Shown one piece after another: positions 37,941 to 49,439 of a stretch of 64,000 nt of DNA. Below the pieces are notes generated by a model. It made no database searches, had not been told where the DNA came from, and saw nothing but the letters and a program-made list of their open reading frames with translations. This DNA comes from Epiperipatus broadwayi (taxonomy: Eukaryota; Onychophora; Udeonychophora; Euonychophora; Peripatidae), in NCBI GenBank assembly GCA_028023455.1, contig JAQFVV010000032.1:1802001-1866000 (forward strand), in the 5' to 3' direction. Numbering within the stretch: the first letter of the stretch is position 1; every line of letters begins with the position of its first letter. A program made the translations under genes and the position numbers.

Positions 37941-39740
37941 TATAGATACAAGTTATCCTTTTAATGATATGTGTATTAGATTTTAATTTAATGATTAGAG
38001 TTATTGTGAGATATAAAAGTATTAGTTTTAATAAATCTATTATTTATATACCACCTTCTACATATGTAATGTTATAATGAAGAAACAAAATCTCCAGTTA
38101 TGCATTTTAAAAAACACTGTGCACTTGGCTGTGGGCATTGTTTTTAAACACTTAAGTGTTCGCTTAAATTAATTTATATAAGACCAGACTTTACTCACTA
38201 TGCTGAAATAGCATGAATCTGTTATGCACCTGAATTATGTATTATTAATATAACAAAATGAGAGCAGAAAAGATTATTTTTTAAGTAGAGCAAAATAGTA
38301 ATTAGTTAAATCTCTAGAGATATGTTATGAAATTCCTTCATACTATATAATATGATGTACACAAGTTGTCATATATAGTTTTCTTGTAGTGTATAAATAA
38401 CCAAATTAAAAAAGCTATTAAAGATCATCTGTTTAATAAAAAAATATTTATTGTTTTGAATGAATTTGAATAAGTGGACCATTTATTTATTAAATTAAAA
38501 AAATGAATTATTTTATTTAAATTATTATTATTTTAATGATAACAATGCCTTATTAAAATTAAAAAAAGAGTCACATGATCAAATGCCAGTGTTTGAAAAT
38601 GAAAGACTGCTTTTCTGTTGCTATAGCTACAGAAATGATTTTAGCAAGAAGACATAAACTTTCTTTTGCTTAAAAATTCATGTTTATTTTTACCTTTTAT
38701 AAATATATTTGGAACATATAGCAAAAAAGTATGCAATATGGGTAAAAGAACAGAGAGGGGGGCATGACTTTTCCCCTCTTCATTTGGTATATTTATGATT
38801 AAAACCAAATGGATATCACAAATGCTATGTTGACTTCCATAAAGTTAAGGTAATTGAATTCATCTTGGATTGCAATATCAAAAGAAATAATAATTGGAAA
38901 TCATCTAATAATTCAAATTGCTTATGGATCCCTATGTGTTTTTTTAAAAAAGATACCAAAACATCATCAAATGGTGGAACATCATCTAGTCATATACATA
39001 TAAAACTGTGGTAACAGTTTCTAATAAAACCAACTTTTTTAAAGTAACACTGTCAGTTAAGTTTCATTTTAAAAAAGAAATGGTTAATAAAAGATATAAT
39101 GATAATTTTAATGATAAATATTTATTAAAGTTTTCTTTGTTATTAATAATCTTCATTACTATAACTTACATTTGTTATCATTTAAAAATATGAAAAATAT
39201 ATTTTTTAAATAAAAATAATTATGTTTAAAATTTTCTCCCTTATTTAAAAAGTTTATATTTAACCCTTTTACAACTATATGCTTTATAATTTAAATGAAT
39301 ATCACAACTAGCAATTGCAATTACAAAAAGAAAAGAAAAGGGAAGGTAAATCATAAAATATGATAGGATAATAGATTGCAGTTGGAAAATTAAAATTATA
39401 ATCTTTATATTATCTACCTCAATAAGTTAATGCTTATTTTAGTAAATTTATATCACTATTATTAATATAAATCCTTTGATTTGATTAATGCATCAATCAC
39501 TATAAAATTATTTTCTTATAGTTTATTTTGCAATTAAGATAATTTATTGTATATCCCATACTATATTTTATCATCAAATAAGTCATTATTTATTGAGTTG
39601 TATCTTCTATGCCAAACAAGATGCTCATTATTTGGATTATTGGCATCTTGCAAAATTCATGAATTCATTGTAAATATAAATTTAAACTGTCAGAGAGCTA
39701 TTTGTGAATCAGAATATTGATTTAAAAAAAACTAAAGAGC
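37941..39740. other. AT-rich stretch, nothing recognised
   Basis: No credible coding sequence. The open frame 39008-39193 is lysine/asparagine/isoleucine-rich as expected by chance in this composition. Confidence 0.4.
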
Positions 39741-39748
39741 ATGCAATA

Positions 39749-39864
39749 GTCCTAACAAGCTTTATTGATAAATGCCACCAAGAGAAAACATTTAAAAAAA
39801 TCTCTATCTAGAAATTATCCCTATCCTCAGACCAGTTTCATGCTTTTAGCAATCCTCAGTGAGA
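39749..39864. repeat. MITE/foldback-family fragment interrupted by hAT
   Basis: GAGAAAACATTTAAAAAAATCTCTATCTAG resembles the arm of the MITE at 27824-28025, and CAGACCAGTTTC...TCAGTGAG resembles the inner part of the foldback family at 53.6 kb. The element at 39873-40739 interrupts it. Confidence 0.5.
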
Positions 39865-39872
39865 TGTTAGGA

Positions 39873-40739
39873 CAGTGGTGCCCAACCTTTAACTTGACGC
39901 GAGCCAGTTGAGAAGTTAAAAAAATTTGGGGAGCCACAATTATATATTACATTTTTCATATTACATTTATAAACATGGTACTTGGGTACTAAACCTGCAA
40001 TGTAGGGAGATAGGTGGGGGGGATGGCCTATTCACATTGGTATCAATCCACCGTTTCTAATGTGGCCAAAATAACGTGTACATGGATCTTTCTCGATGAA
40101 AACATCAATATATACAGCAAAATATATATGTGTACACGAATCTATCTCAATAAAAACAACTATTTACAGCACTAAACATCAATATATATATACAGCAAAA
40201 TATATACGTGTACACGGATAAAAACAACTGTTTACAGCACTAAACATCGATATATACAGTAAAATATATACGTGTACATGGATCTATCTCGATAAAAACT
40301 ATTTCCAGCACTAAACACAATATATATACAGCACCAAACCAAACGTCTACAAGGATCTTTCTCGATAAAAACAACAATATATACAAGAGCACTAAACACA
40401 ATATATATATATAGCACCAAACTAAACATGTACAGCAAAAAAAAAAAATGGTGTAATATGTTAAAAAGAAAAAAAAATGTAAATACATTTTATTTATTAA
40501 AAATTTGTAAACATACATATAAATTACAATTACAGGAAAAATATATTTTATTTAATGTGAAACCTGACACTGCATATCGTTATTGTTTGTATTATAAAAA
40601 TGTTTATTTTTTAGTGTGTGCATGTGCCATCAAGGAACATAAAATATTTTATCAATTTTTTTGAAGAGTGCAATTCGAGCCACATTAAACAGTTACGCGA
40701 GCCACATGTGACTCGCGAGCTACGGGTTGGGCATCCCTG
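39873..40739. mobile_element. hAT transposon, 867 bp, non-autonomous, with perfect 8-bp TSD
   Basis: The left end is CAGTGGTGCCCAACCTTTAA; the right end reads GGGTTGGGCATCCCTG. Subterminal GCGAGCCA motifs are inverted near both ends. The flanking 8-mer TGTTAGGA at 39865-39872 is repeated exactly at 40740-40747, the hAT signature. The interior has no transposase. Instead it contains an irregular minisatellite (about 40070-40430). Three overlapping small frames inside are by-products of that repeat. The intact target duplication suggests it is younger than its surroundings. Confidence 0.92.
40070..40430 (+). repeat. Irregular minisatellite inside the hAT element
   Basis: Repeated blocks combine ATATATACGTGTACACGGAT, ATCTATCTCGATAAAAAC and ACAGCACTAAACATC in variable order and spacing, with about five to six repeats of each block. 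Confidence 0.8.
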
Positions 40740-40747
40740 TGTTAGGA

Positions 40748-41117
40748 TATTTTATGTCTATTTTTAATTTTATATTTTAATTGCCTAGGTACAACATATA
40801 TGTAATATATTTTAGAATGTCTAAATATTTAGTACATAATTTTCTATTACATTCATGATTACCCAAATATGCAAACTATTCAGTGAACAGCACTTATTTT
40901 AATTTTACATTTTGGAAATCTTTATCAATTTTCATTTTACATTTGGCTAATCCAACAAGGAAATATTGCTATTCATGAGACAATGTTGCAGCCTTACCAT
41001 TGTTTCTAGGTTTTAAAAAACAGTTCACAATATAGATGTTGATAATAATTAAATGATTGTGACTTCCAGAATCAGACATAAATAACCCTTTGTATATCTA
41101 AAAATACGTTCAATAGA
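40748..41117. other. AT-rich stretch, nothing recognised
   Basis: Spacer between the hAT element and the left LTR; no gene seen. Confidence 0.4.
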
Positions 41118-41593
41118 ATTAATTAGAAGTAAAATTCTCCAGTCAAAAATGTATCATCAAATGAATTAATTATCTTATTGGTGGGAATCAGAAAAGAACA
41201 AATTGAACAATTAATTAATCTTATTCCAGCCAAGTGGTAAAAAAGGAACTCACTCTTGTGGAGAAACATCATGTGTGTAAATAGACTTTTACTCTCAGTG
41301 ATGGATGTCAACATATATATCTTAAGCTTCTTTAATGGAGAACTTGCCTCTGAACATGTCAAAAGCAAGTCTAAGGACTAAACAGGTCATATAGATCTTT
41401 ATTATCATTTCTGTTTTCAGGTTCATTTATATATTTGGTTAATTTGTATATATGCTATTAATAATGTAATCAATTGTTATCAAGTGATATTAAATATTAA
41501 AATTTAAGTGCATTAGTTTGTAGTTTTTACCAGGAAAAAAAGGTCAAACTCCATGCTGTCTGGTAAGCAAAAATTTTACTTCCAGACATAGCA
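41118..41593 (+). mobile_element. Left LTR of a Ty3/gypsy-type retrotransposon
   Basis: About 476 bp, closely similar in the same orientation to 44626-45111. It starts in a mutated equivalent of TGTAATTAGAAG and ends GACATAGCA. Shared internal landmarks include AAGTAAAATTC, GAACTTGCCTC, ATTTCTGTTTTCAGGTTC, TTTATATATTTGGTTAATTT and CATGCTGTCTGGTAAG. The flanking 5-mers ATAGA (left of this LTR) and ATACA (right of the other LTR) differ by one base and could be the target duplication. A minus-strand open frame inside (41123-41368) is incidental. Confidence 0.8.
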
Positions 41594-41595
41594 AT

Positions 41596-41617
41596 TGGCA
41601 CAGTTGTGATTCAAATC
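41596..41617 (+). promoter_or_regulatory. Retrotransposon primer-binding site
   Basis: Two bases after the left LTR the sequence TGGCACAGTTGTGATTCA begins with TGG and looks like the complement of a tRNA 3' end including CCA and part of the T loop. This is where reverse transcription of an LTR retrotransposon would be primed. The matching tRNA was not identified. Confidence 0.7.
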
Positions 41618-41819
41618 TTGATCAAATTAGAGTTTAATATCAGTGAGGCAAGTAGTTGTCCACTGTACATCCAAAATATAGAAAAATAAGTTTTCATAAG
41701 GTTGAAGATAATAAGATTAAAATAGCAACACTCTTATGGTTCATCAGAAAAGAAGTGATATAGATAGCAAGCAGTCTCTCTGAACCCAATTCTCCTGAAG
41801 ATTTTTCATACAATCAAAT

Positions 41820-42200
41820 TAAGGATTGCTTATTATATTATTTTAATCTCCATCCCTCTAGGCATATTGCAGGACTTCATTTCCATGACCATTATCAGAG
41901 TAGGAATGAAAAAGTAAAAAAATTATATCACCCATGAGCTGACAAAAAAATTTGAGTCTATAGTTCATTCCTTGAGGAGGCCTACTGGAACAATTTTTGA
42001 AGAAAATAATTAGTAACAGTTTAAGGCAACAACTATTAGCAATAACAATATAAATTACAATGAAGCTATAAAATGAGAGATACCTTATGAACTAGTTCTT
42101 GAGCAAGCTTGTAAGTTCACTGAGTTTAAGGAAAACAGTAACGTGCAAACTGACATTTGCAAAATGCATATGTCAAGCAAGAAAAATGAACTAATTTCAT
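41820..42200 (+). pseudogene. Ty3/gypsy Gag remnant
   Basis: Broken frames hold LHFHDHYQSRNEKV (about 41875-41915), resembling the conserved 'F..R.Q...E' part of retrotransposon Gag. Further on ISNNNINYNEAIK followed by YELVLEQA (about 42030-42105) resembles the helical part preceding the zinc knuckles. Several stops intervene and no zinc knuckle is preserved. The assignment rests mainly on its position between the primer-binding site and the protease remnant. Confidence 0.45.
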
Positions 42201-42480
42201 AAATAATAATTGTTGCAGTAAAAATTTATTTATTTGGTTTTGTTATGGAAATTATAAAATCAGCAACTGTTTTCTTAAGGAGGAATGTTGCAAGATTTGT
42301 AAAAAAAAAAAAAAAAAAAGGGAGGGGGGCACATTGAAATGGTGTGTCAAAATAAAAAAATGAACCTGGTAAAGAATGAGATAGTCATAAGGGTACATAT
42401 AATAGTCAAGAAAAAGAAGTAGTAAAAATATGTTGACATCTGAAGAAGATAAAATAATGCTAAAATTAAAATTGCACAAC

Positions 42481-42850
42481 CAACCCTTAACTATGGAAGT
42501 CAACAGCAGCAGTAGTATAACTCTAATCAGTTCAGGAAAGGTTGTCTGTAACAGAAAATTGTACAAAAAACCCTGAACTAAAAGTCTTGGATGTAAATGG
42601 AAATGGAATTAGAATTAAAGAAGTTATTAAAGCCCTTGCAAGTAGAATAAAGTGAAAAGTATTTGATTTACCTCTATATTTGATTTATGCTCCAATTAAT
42701 CCATTAATTGGGCATGACTGGTTCAAAGAATTAGGCATAAAACTCACATTTGTAAAAAGATTGAAATAGAAATGAGAGACAAATTTTCTAGGTTGTTTAA
42801 TGGGAATCCAGGTAAAATTAAAATTACCCCTATTTTATTACATACACCCC
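42481..42850 (+). pseudogene. Ty3/gypsy protease and start of Pol, remnant
   Basis: LTMEVNSSSSITLIS (about 42489-42533) aligns with the aspartic protease active-site region of Ty3/gypsy Pol, but the catalytic Asp is Asn and the following T/S-G is lost. LPLYLIYAPINPLIGHDWF (about 42673-42728) matches the C-terminal end of that protease, where the usual signature is LLGRDW. A following frame (KFSRLFNGNPGKIK) resembles the linker before the reverse transcriptase. Stops and a frame change separate the parts. Everything downstream of the linker is replaced by the Tigger insertion and a deletion. Confidence 0.6.
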
Positions 42851-42950
42851 AAATGATTGAGACAAAAATGGATATAATTAGACATTCTGAAAATGGTGAA
42901 TTTTTTGCCTTAATCGCACATTTATGTAATTTAAACTGATCAACAATATA

Positions 42951-44517
42951 CAGTATAAAATTCTGAAAAAACAAGAACAAAATTAAAGAATATGTTAAAA
43001 ATTGTGGAAATATTTCTTCAAAAATCGTTTCAAAAAGACATGTCAGAGTAATGGATGAAATGGAAGAAATCTTTGGCTTTATGGATTGAAGATCAACATC
43101 AAAAAGGTGTCCCAGTGAATTTATCAATTATTCAAGCTAAGACTCTTAGTTTGCATAAATATTGGAAGAAAGAATTAAAAGAAGACTCTGCTGTTGAATT
43201 TTTAGAAAGCAGTGGCTAATTTCACAAATTTAAAATATATTATTTACATAATATTAAATGTACTGGGGAAGGTGCTAGTGCAAATAAGAAAGCTGCCAGT
43301 GAATTTATTTCCACTTTCTCTAATATAATTAAAGATTTAGTTTATTTTCCATGCCTAGTCTTCAATGTAGATGATACAGGATTATTTTGGGGAAAAATGC
43401 CTGCACATACATATTTAGCAAAGGAAAAGTCAGTTGGACCTGGGCATAACTTTCTAAAAACAGATTAACATTGCTTTTCAGAGGTAATTTAGCTGGTTAT
43501 TTTAAATTAAAGCCAATGCTAATTGATCAGACAGAAAATCCTAGAGCATTGAAAGGAAAAGATAAAGAATGCTTCCAGTCATTTGGAAATCAAATACTAA
43601 AACCTGGGCTACTGCATAGCTTTTTCAAGATTGGTTCTCACATCATTTTGTGACTTCTGTCAGGCAATATTGTAGTGAGAATAATTTACCATTTAAAACA
43701 CTATTGCTTTTAGACAATTCTCCTGGATATCCAAAATCCCTGCAAAATTTATATCCAGAAGTTAATGTTGTGTTTATCCCTCCTAATATCACATGTGAAA
43801 TACAACCTATTGACCAAACTATGATAGCTACTTTTAAGAGGTATTATATGAGAAGATTAATGACTCAAGAAATCAAGGCATTTGTCAAGAAAGGTGGACC
43901 TACATTAAGAGATTTTTGGAAAAGTTATATATGAAATGCAATAAATATTATTGGAATGCATAGGCTGAAATAAGAGAGTCAACAATGAAACATTATTGGG
44001 AAAAAATATATCCACAAATGATAAATGCATCTATGGACATTGAAGAAATTCCTGAAGATATCACAACTGAAATAGTCAATATAATGGATGAATTAAATTT
44101 AGATGCCATTGATGAAGATATTGATGAGTTAATGCAATCTCACTCAGAACTTCTGTCAAATGAAGAGAGATGAATGAAATACAAAATGAAGAAGAACTTT
44201 ATAATGAACTTTTTGTTAAGAGTTTGACAATGAAGAATATGAATGAAGCCTTAGTGTATCTTGACAAATTTTTGACCATCATGAAAGAATGTGATCCCAA
44301 TAGATAGTGTATATCTTGTGTATGAAGAGCAATAGAAAAAGACACAGAATGTTACAGAATTCGTTATCATAAAAAGAAAAGGAATACAATTCAATTAAGT
44401 CTTGATAAATTTGTAAACAAATTATTTATCATGAGAAGAAAAAGAATACAATTCAATTAAGTCTTGATAAATTTGTAAACAAAACTCTAGATACTAATCA
44501 ATAAAAAATAAATACTG
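42951..44517 (+). mobile_element. Tigger/pogo transposon nested in the Ty3/gypsy remnant
   Basis: The left end CAGTATAAAATTCTG and the right end (complement CAGTATTTATTTTTTATTGA) are weak inverted ends, each flanked by TA, the target of pogo-type elements. The interior carries a broken transposase (43020-44175). At 1.57 kb it is shorter than full Tigger elements, and the N-terminal DNA-binding part is missing. It lies between gypsy Pol sequence and the right LTR, so it inserted after the retrotransposon did, or after part of it was lost. Confidence 0.65.
43020..44175 (+). pseudogene. Tigger-type DDE transposase, disrupted
   Basis: Homology starts in the second helix-turn-helix region (RHVRVMDEMEE, then WIEDQHQKGVPVNLSIIQAK). 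It continues through FNVDDTGLFWGKMPAHTYL with the first catalytic Asp, and ENPRALKGKDKE. Then comes LLLLDNSPGYPKSL with the second Asp, and FIPPNITCEIQPIDQTMIATF with the third. The last two acidic residues are separated by 32 residues, the DD32D spacing of Tigger/pogo transposases. At least four stops or frameshifts split it (pieces at 43471-43653, 43650-43934, 43985-44173). The acidic tail after the DDE domain is retained. No active enzyme is possible. Confidence 0.9.
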
Positions 44518-44625
44518 TATTTTGAAAACTCTTTTTGATGTTTTTTTATATATCTCTACTTTCAAACAATTTCAACTTCCAATTACACACCATGAACCAA
44601 TTAAGTTTGTAATTAGGGCACTACC

Positions 44626-45111
44626 TGTAATTAGAAGTAAAATTCTTCCATCAAGGATGTATCATCAACAAATGAATTAATTATTGGTGAGATTGGAAAT
44701 AGCAGCCAATCAGAAGAGAACAAATTGGATAATTAATCTATGCCAGCTAATGCCAGTTAAGTGGTACAAAATGAGCTCACTTTTGTGGAAAAGCTTTGTA
44801 TGTGGATGAACTTTTATTTTCAGGGCTGGGCATCACCATATGTATTTTAAGCTTCTGTAATAGGGAACTTGCCTCCAAACATGTAAAAAACAAGTCTAGG
44901 GACTGAACAGGTCATTTAGATCTTTATCATTTCTGTTTTCAGGTTCCTTTATATATTTGGTTAATTTGTATATATACCTTTAATAATGTAATCCATTGTT
45001 GTAGAATAATATTAAATACTAAAATTCAAACATAGTAAAATTTGTAGTTTTTACCAGGGGAAAAATTCAAACTTCATGCTGTCTGGTAAGAATTTCACTT
45101 CCGACATAGCA
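44626..45111 (+). mobile_element. Right LTR of the Ty3/gypsy-type retrotransposon
   Basis: 486 bp beginning TGTAATTAGAAG and ending GACATAGCA, with the canonical TG...CA ends that the left copy has partly lost. No clear polypurine tract precedes it (the text before is ATTAGGGCACTACC), so the 3' internal end is probably rearranged. By-eye similarity to the left LTR is roughly 85-90%, so the insertion is old. Confidence 0.78.
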
Positions 45112-46500
45112 ATACATTATAGAAAATGTATCTCTGTGTGATTAATATTTAATATTACTATTATAAAAAATAAATAAAACGTTTTTTTCTTAAATAAATT
45201 TTTAGACATTATTAAAGTACAGTGTTTGTAATAAATAATTAATTCTGAAATGGGTAGGTATTAAGAAAAGCTTGTAAATTTATTGTTTTTAAAAAACTTA
45301 ATTAAGGACTAATTATTTTGATAAAAAAAAAAAAAAACAGTTGTCTTGGTAAATTAGTCATTAGTTTAAAAGTTGAGTCATGCATAAATAAACACTCAGA
45401 GCAATTAAGTTACTTGCCAAAAAAAAAACAAAAAACATAATCAGTAGGTCAGTCATAATATTATAATAAAAAATATTTGTTTTGAAAATTATTTCCCTAA
45501 CATCATAGACAATAAGATGTAAAAGGTCAAACTTTAAAAGTTTAATCAATTCAGTTGCAGATTTTTTGATAGTTTCTAAATATTGATATTTGAGTCAGCT
45601 GAATACAGTTTTCACTTATTTGTATTCAAAACTGAGAAGATTGAAGGGTACTAATTATTAAAAAAATGATATAGAAAATAGTTTAGAATCAATTAAAATA
45701 AAAGGTATGAATATTGTTATAAACTTTTTATAATTTAACAATATGGAAAACGTTGTTTTTGTAGGTGTTTCAACAGGTATGTGTGGCTGAAACATCATCC
45801 CATGGGTTATGATAGCTTTAATCTTCCTGTAAACATCTGATTATTATGTGACAGCAAGTAGTGTATAAAAAATCTCACTACAATTAGATAGTGAAATTAA
45901 TAACTACAAAAATTTCTTATATGGTATAATAACTTTCTGAAGAAATAATAATATACCAGAAAGAATTGAGGAAAAGTAATTTCCAGGAATTAATTAATAT
46001 AATCTGAAAATGATTGAAGAAATCAAAGAAATTCTCAATATATAGTATAATATTGTAATAGTGAGAGAGAAAAAAGTAATTCCAGGCATCAATTTTCTGC
46101 AACTAAGTATTTTAAAAGAAAAATGCATACATGTATTTAAAAATGAAAATCGTTCATATTCTGTAATTTTATATAATTCTCTGACTGACACCTCAGACTT
46201 AAGTAAGTTTATTAAAGGATTTTATGTCACTATTTAATGATATAAAAATTATTTTTATATAGTTAAGGACCAGAAATCATTTTGCATTAAATATTTTTTT
46301 ATATATTTCATTTTTAATTTTGTATGTGAGAGAGAGATTTTAATTAATTTGTATCAGTCTTACTAAGCACGTTTTTATAGTTATCCAGTGACAAAAGAGA
46401 TTAACTGATAATAAACTTTATGATATAAAAATGAAATAATATTCTTAAAGTAATTTGATTAAATTAAATTTTCTCAAATACATACCATACCTTCCATATT
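45112..46500. other. AT-rich stretch, nothing recognised
   Basis: Open frames at 45361-45549 and 45917-46191 (minus) are hydrophobic by composition only. Confidence 0.4.
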
Positions 46501-46502
46501 AA

Positions 46503-46830
46503 CCCAATAAATATCACATGATCACCATTTTTTATGCTTGCTTATAACTGTTATTAAAACAGGCAAAACTCTCTAAACATATTGCCACTCAGTGCAAGCC
46601 AGAGTAATCAGTGGATGCCAGAAGGTTTGTGCATAAAATCCCTATCTAGTGCCTACTTATCCAATATCTCCAGACTAGTTCCAAAGCCACCAAAATGTAT
46701 AGTACTGAACTGAGTTCAGACCTATATGACTATATAAGTTAATGAGCTTGGATTGAAAATTGACAAAGGCTACAAGCCAGAAACTACTAGTAGATAAAAT
46801 TTCAAAGTAGATTCTGCCAGATAAAAAATG
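46503..46830. mobile_element. Foldback-family element, rearranged copy
   Basis: Starts with the family terminus ATCACATGATCACCATTTTT and continues through AAAACAGGCAAAACTCTC, CAGTGCAAGCCAGAGTAATC and TAAAATCCCTATCTAGTGCC exactly as the 53.6 kb copy does. From about 46690 it carries the inner part of that copy in reverse orientation (ACTGAACTGAGTTCAGACCT and onward, then GACAAAGGCTACAAGCCAGA). The far terminus is not identifiable. Confidence 0.7.
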
Positions 46831-49068
46831 ACATCGTTAACATATGAAATCATCATTTTATATTTTTAAGATCACATTTATTTCTAAGAGATATAAAAGT
46901 AAATGAGCATTTTAAAACTTAATGAACTTTAATTTCCATTCATAATTCCGGAAACAAAATTGGAAAATCTCTTGCTTAAAACACTTTTATAGTCGGGTAA
47001 TTTCAATTTACAAAATGATAAAGCGATTGTTAATATTCAATATATTATGCAGAAATTGTTTTCTGTTTACCCATTATGAAAACAAACTGGCAACTTTTAT
47101 TCTCTAAGTGAAATTGTTTTAACTGTCATTTTCAAATAATCACACACCTTAATCTTTGCAAACAAAAATCTTTGTAATCTTACTGTTTAATGTGATAGGA
47201 ATGCTTATCTTAATACGTGTAAATGTAGTAGTAAATTTAATTTAGATTTGACCATGATCTTGTTTACAAAGTAAATAGTTTATTCCACCCGGGAATTATC
47301 TGAACAAATAAGGTTTTCTGTCAATAAATTATATAACTTTTATTAGAAATTTGGTCTGATTATACAGTAAATAAACAGAGGGAATTATTTGATGCACTAT
47401 ATCCTTTATTTAAACAATAATGAAAAAGTTATTAACCTTTCGTAGGCAGTTAAAGAATTCATTAGTTACATGTCAAATTTTTCTGGATTTCATACTAAAA
47501 CGGAATTATGAAGTTCTGCAGTAAAACATATGCATATATAAATTGCAGTTATGAACAGAGAATTAAAATACTGAAATAGGTATAATATTTAATGATGCTT
47601 CGGAACATTTCTCAAGTGTATTATTATAAGTTTATTGAAGTCTTTTGGGCAGAAAAAATATATAATGGCCTCCAGTATCATATGAAAAAAAAAACAGTTA
47701 TTATTTGTGATCTAATTGAGAAAAATAAATTTAAAGTAGCTAAGAATTTTAAGGGGGATAAAATATTCAACAAAATAAATAATAAATTAGTGACTTATAA
47801 TCTCCGAATGCAAACAGACAAAAAGAAAAATTCAATTTTTATTTTTTTAACTGTTAATTCTTTTAAAAGATTCATCATTAAAAGAGCCTGAATTTATTGG
47901 AAGTAAGAGGAGAAAATGGAATTTATCTATTCAACGTGTCACTTTGACATTTGAACGCCAACATATTTTTAGGAAAACGGACTATATAATTATTTAAATA
48001 TATTTTGCGATCATTATTAAACTAATTATTGCAAACTTTGATTAAAATTTGCTAATTACAAAAGTTTATAAATTTTAAAAGTTAAGTTTTACTTCATTTC
48101 TTTGTTATTAAAATTCGTTATTAAACCTATTTTGATTTGTAGAGATCCATATGTTCTGTGAGATTTAGTGCTGTGGTTGAATGTCCAACTCTGGAATGTC
48201 GAGTCCTAAGATTGATTTTGATGCTGGTTACTTCAGGTAGTCGAATTTCTGATAAACTCTCGAATAATAAAACCATTCAAGTATTTTTTTTTAGAGATCC
48301 ATATTACACAATAATAGAAAAATATTTTTAAACTTGATTAGAAGTTTATGCATTTTAATAATATAATGTATATTGCAGCTCTAAAAGTGAGATCTTAAAA
48401 TAACTTGTGTTAATAGTTAATAAGCTACTACGGATTACATCAACTGTTATTCTTTAATCACAGTATTATGTTGTGTAGTTATTCCATTTGATTAAACACA
48501 TATACAAACATCCATTTGCCTTTTTTTACCATGGCATTATTGATCATTTATGTATTTTATTATTTTTGTATTTTTAAAAACCGTTCTTGTTTAATTTAAT
48601 AAAATGTCATTTATTTATCTAAATCAATTTAAAAGTTTGATTAGGATAATCATTTGAATTGTAATAAATTTCTGCACAATATTTTTATATTTATGTAGAG
48701 AATTGGATAGGATGTGTGTGAATGCATGAGTATACTAAAAACATTTCTTTAAAAAAAATTACTTGTAGCATGCTATATTTATTATTAAAAGATGTATATG
48801 TTATTTGAACATTGTAGTAATGACTCTAGTATTGTTCTAGAAAATCTGATTACATCTATTTAAAACTTTCTCACAGTCTGTTTTGATACGAAATCTCCCT
48901 ATATCTATTTTTTAATGGTATTTATTTTTTATCAAATAGCATGAACTATATTTTTATCATGTGATTCTTTCTTTAGTACAGTAATTTTAAATATATTCTG
49001 GCAAACTTGACAGATCATAATACAGTTTATTATAAATTTATTTAAATGCACATTGATTACATAAGTAA
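46831..49068. other. AT-rich stretch, no identifiable gene
   Basis: A 99-residue frame at 47592-47891 is the longest here but has no recognisable domain and a lysine/asparagine-rich composition expected by chance. Nothing else was supported. Confidence 0.4.
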
Positions 49069-49231
49069 TATTTATTAAGGCTATAAACCTCAAGAATATG
49101 CACGTAAAAATTCTGTAAGGAAGGGTTCCCCTCTTTTCTTCCAAAGTGTAAGCTTATGGTTAAGACCTGTAGAGGCCCCTATCTTCGCATTTTCACATGC
49201 ATATTCTTGAGGTTTATAGCCTTAATAAATA
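49069..49231. mobile_element. Hairpin MITE, 163 bp with 33-bp perfect inverted repeats
   Basis: TATTTATTAAGGCTATAAAC... on the left (to 49102) is the exact complement of the right end (49198-49231). The loop of about 95 bp is richer in G+C. No transposase. A precise target duplication could not be fixed. Confidence 0.75.
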
Positions 49232-49439
49232 ATACAGTTTATGCAATAATAATAATAATATTAAAAAAACTTTTCTGATATTAACTTCAAAACTAATGAC
49301 TTGTCAAGAATATTGGAATATAATTACATGATTTAAACAGAGAATATCTATTTGATATAAATATAACATTACATCACACATGTCATATTCTAAACATTCA
49401 CTCATATTCTATTCCTCACAAAACCAATCATCAAAAATT

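Noticed and set aside
40232-40664. Three overlapping frames of 68-92 residues
   Set aside because: They arise from the minisatellite inside the non-autonomous hAT element; no domain and no consistent strand.
42744-43127. 127-residue minus-strand frame
   Set aside because: It runs antisense across the gypsy protease/linker relic and the start of the Tigger transposase, both of which have plus-strand homology.
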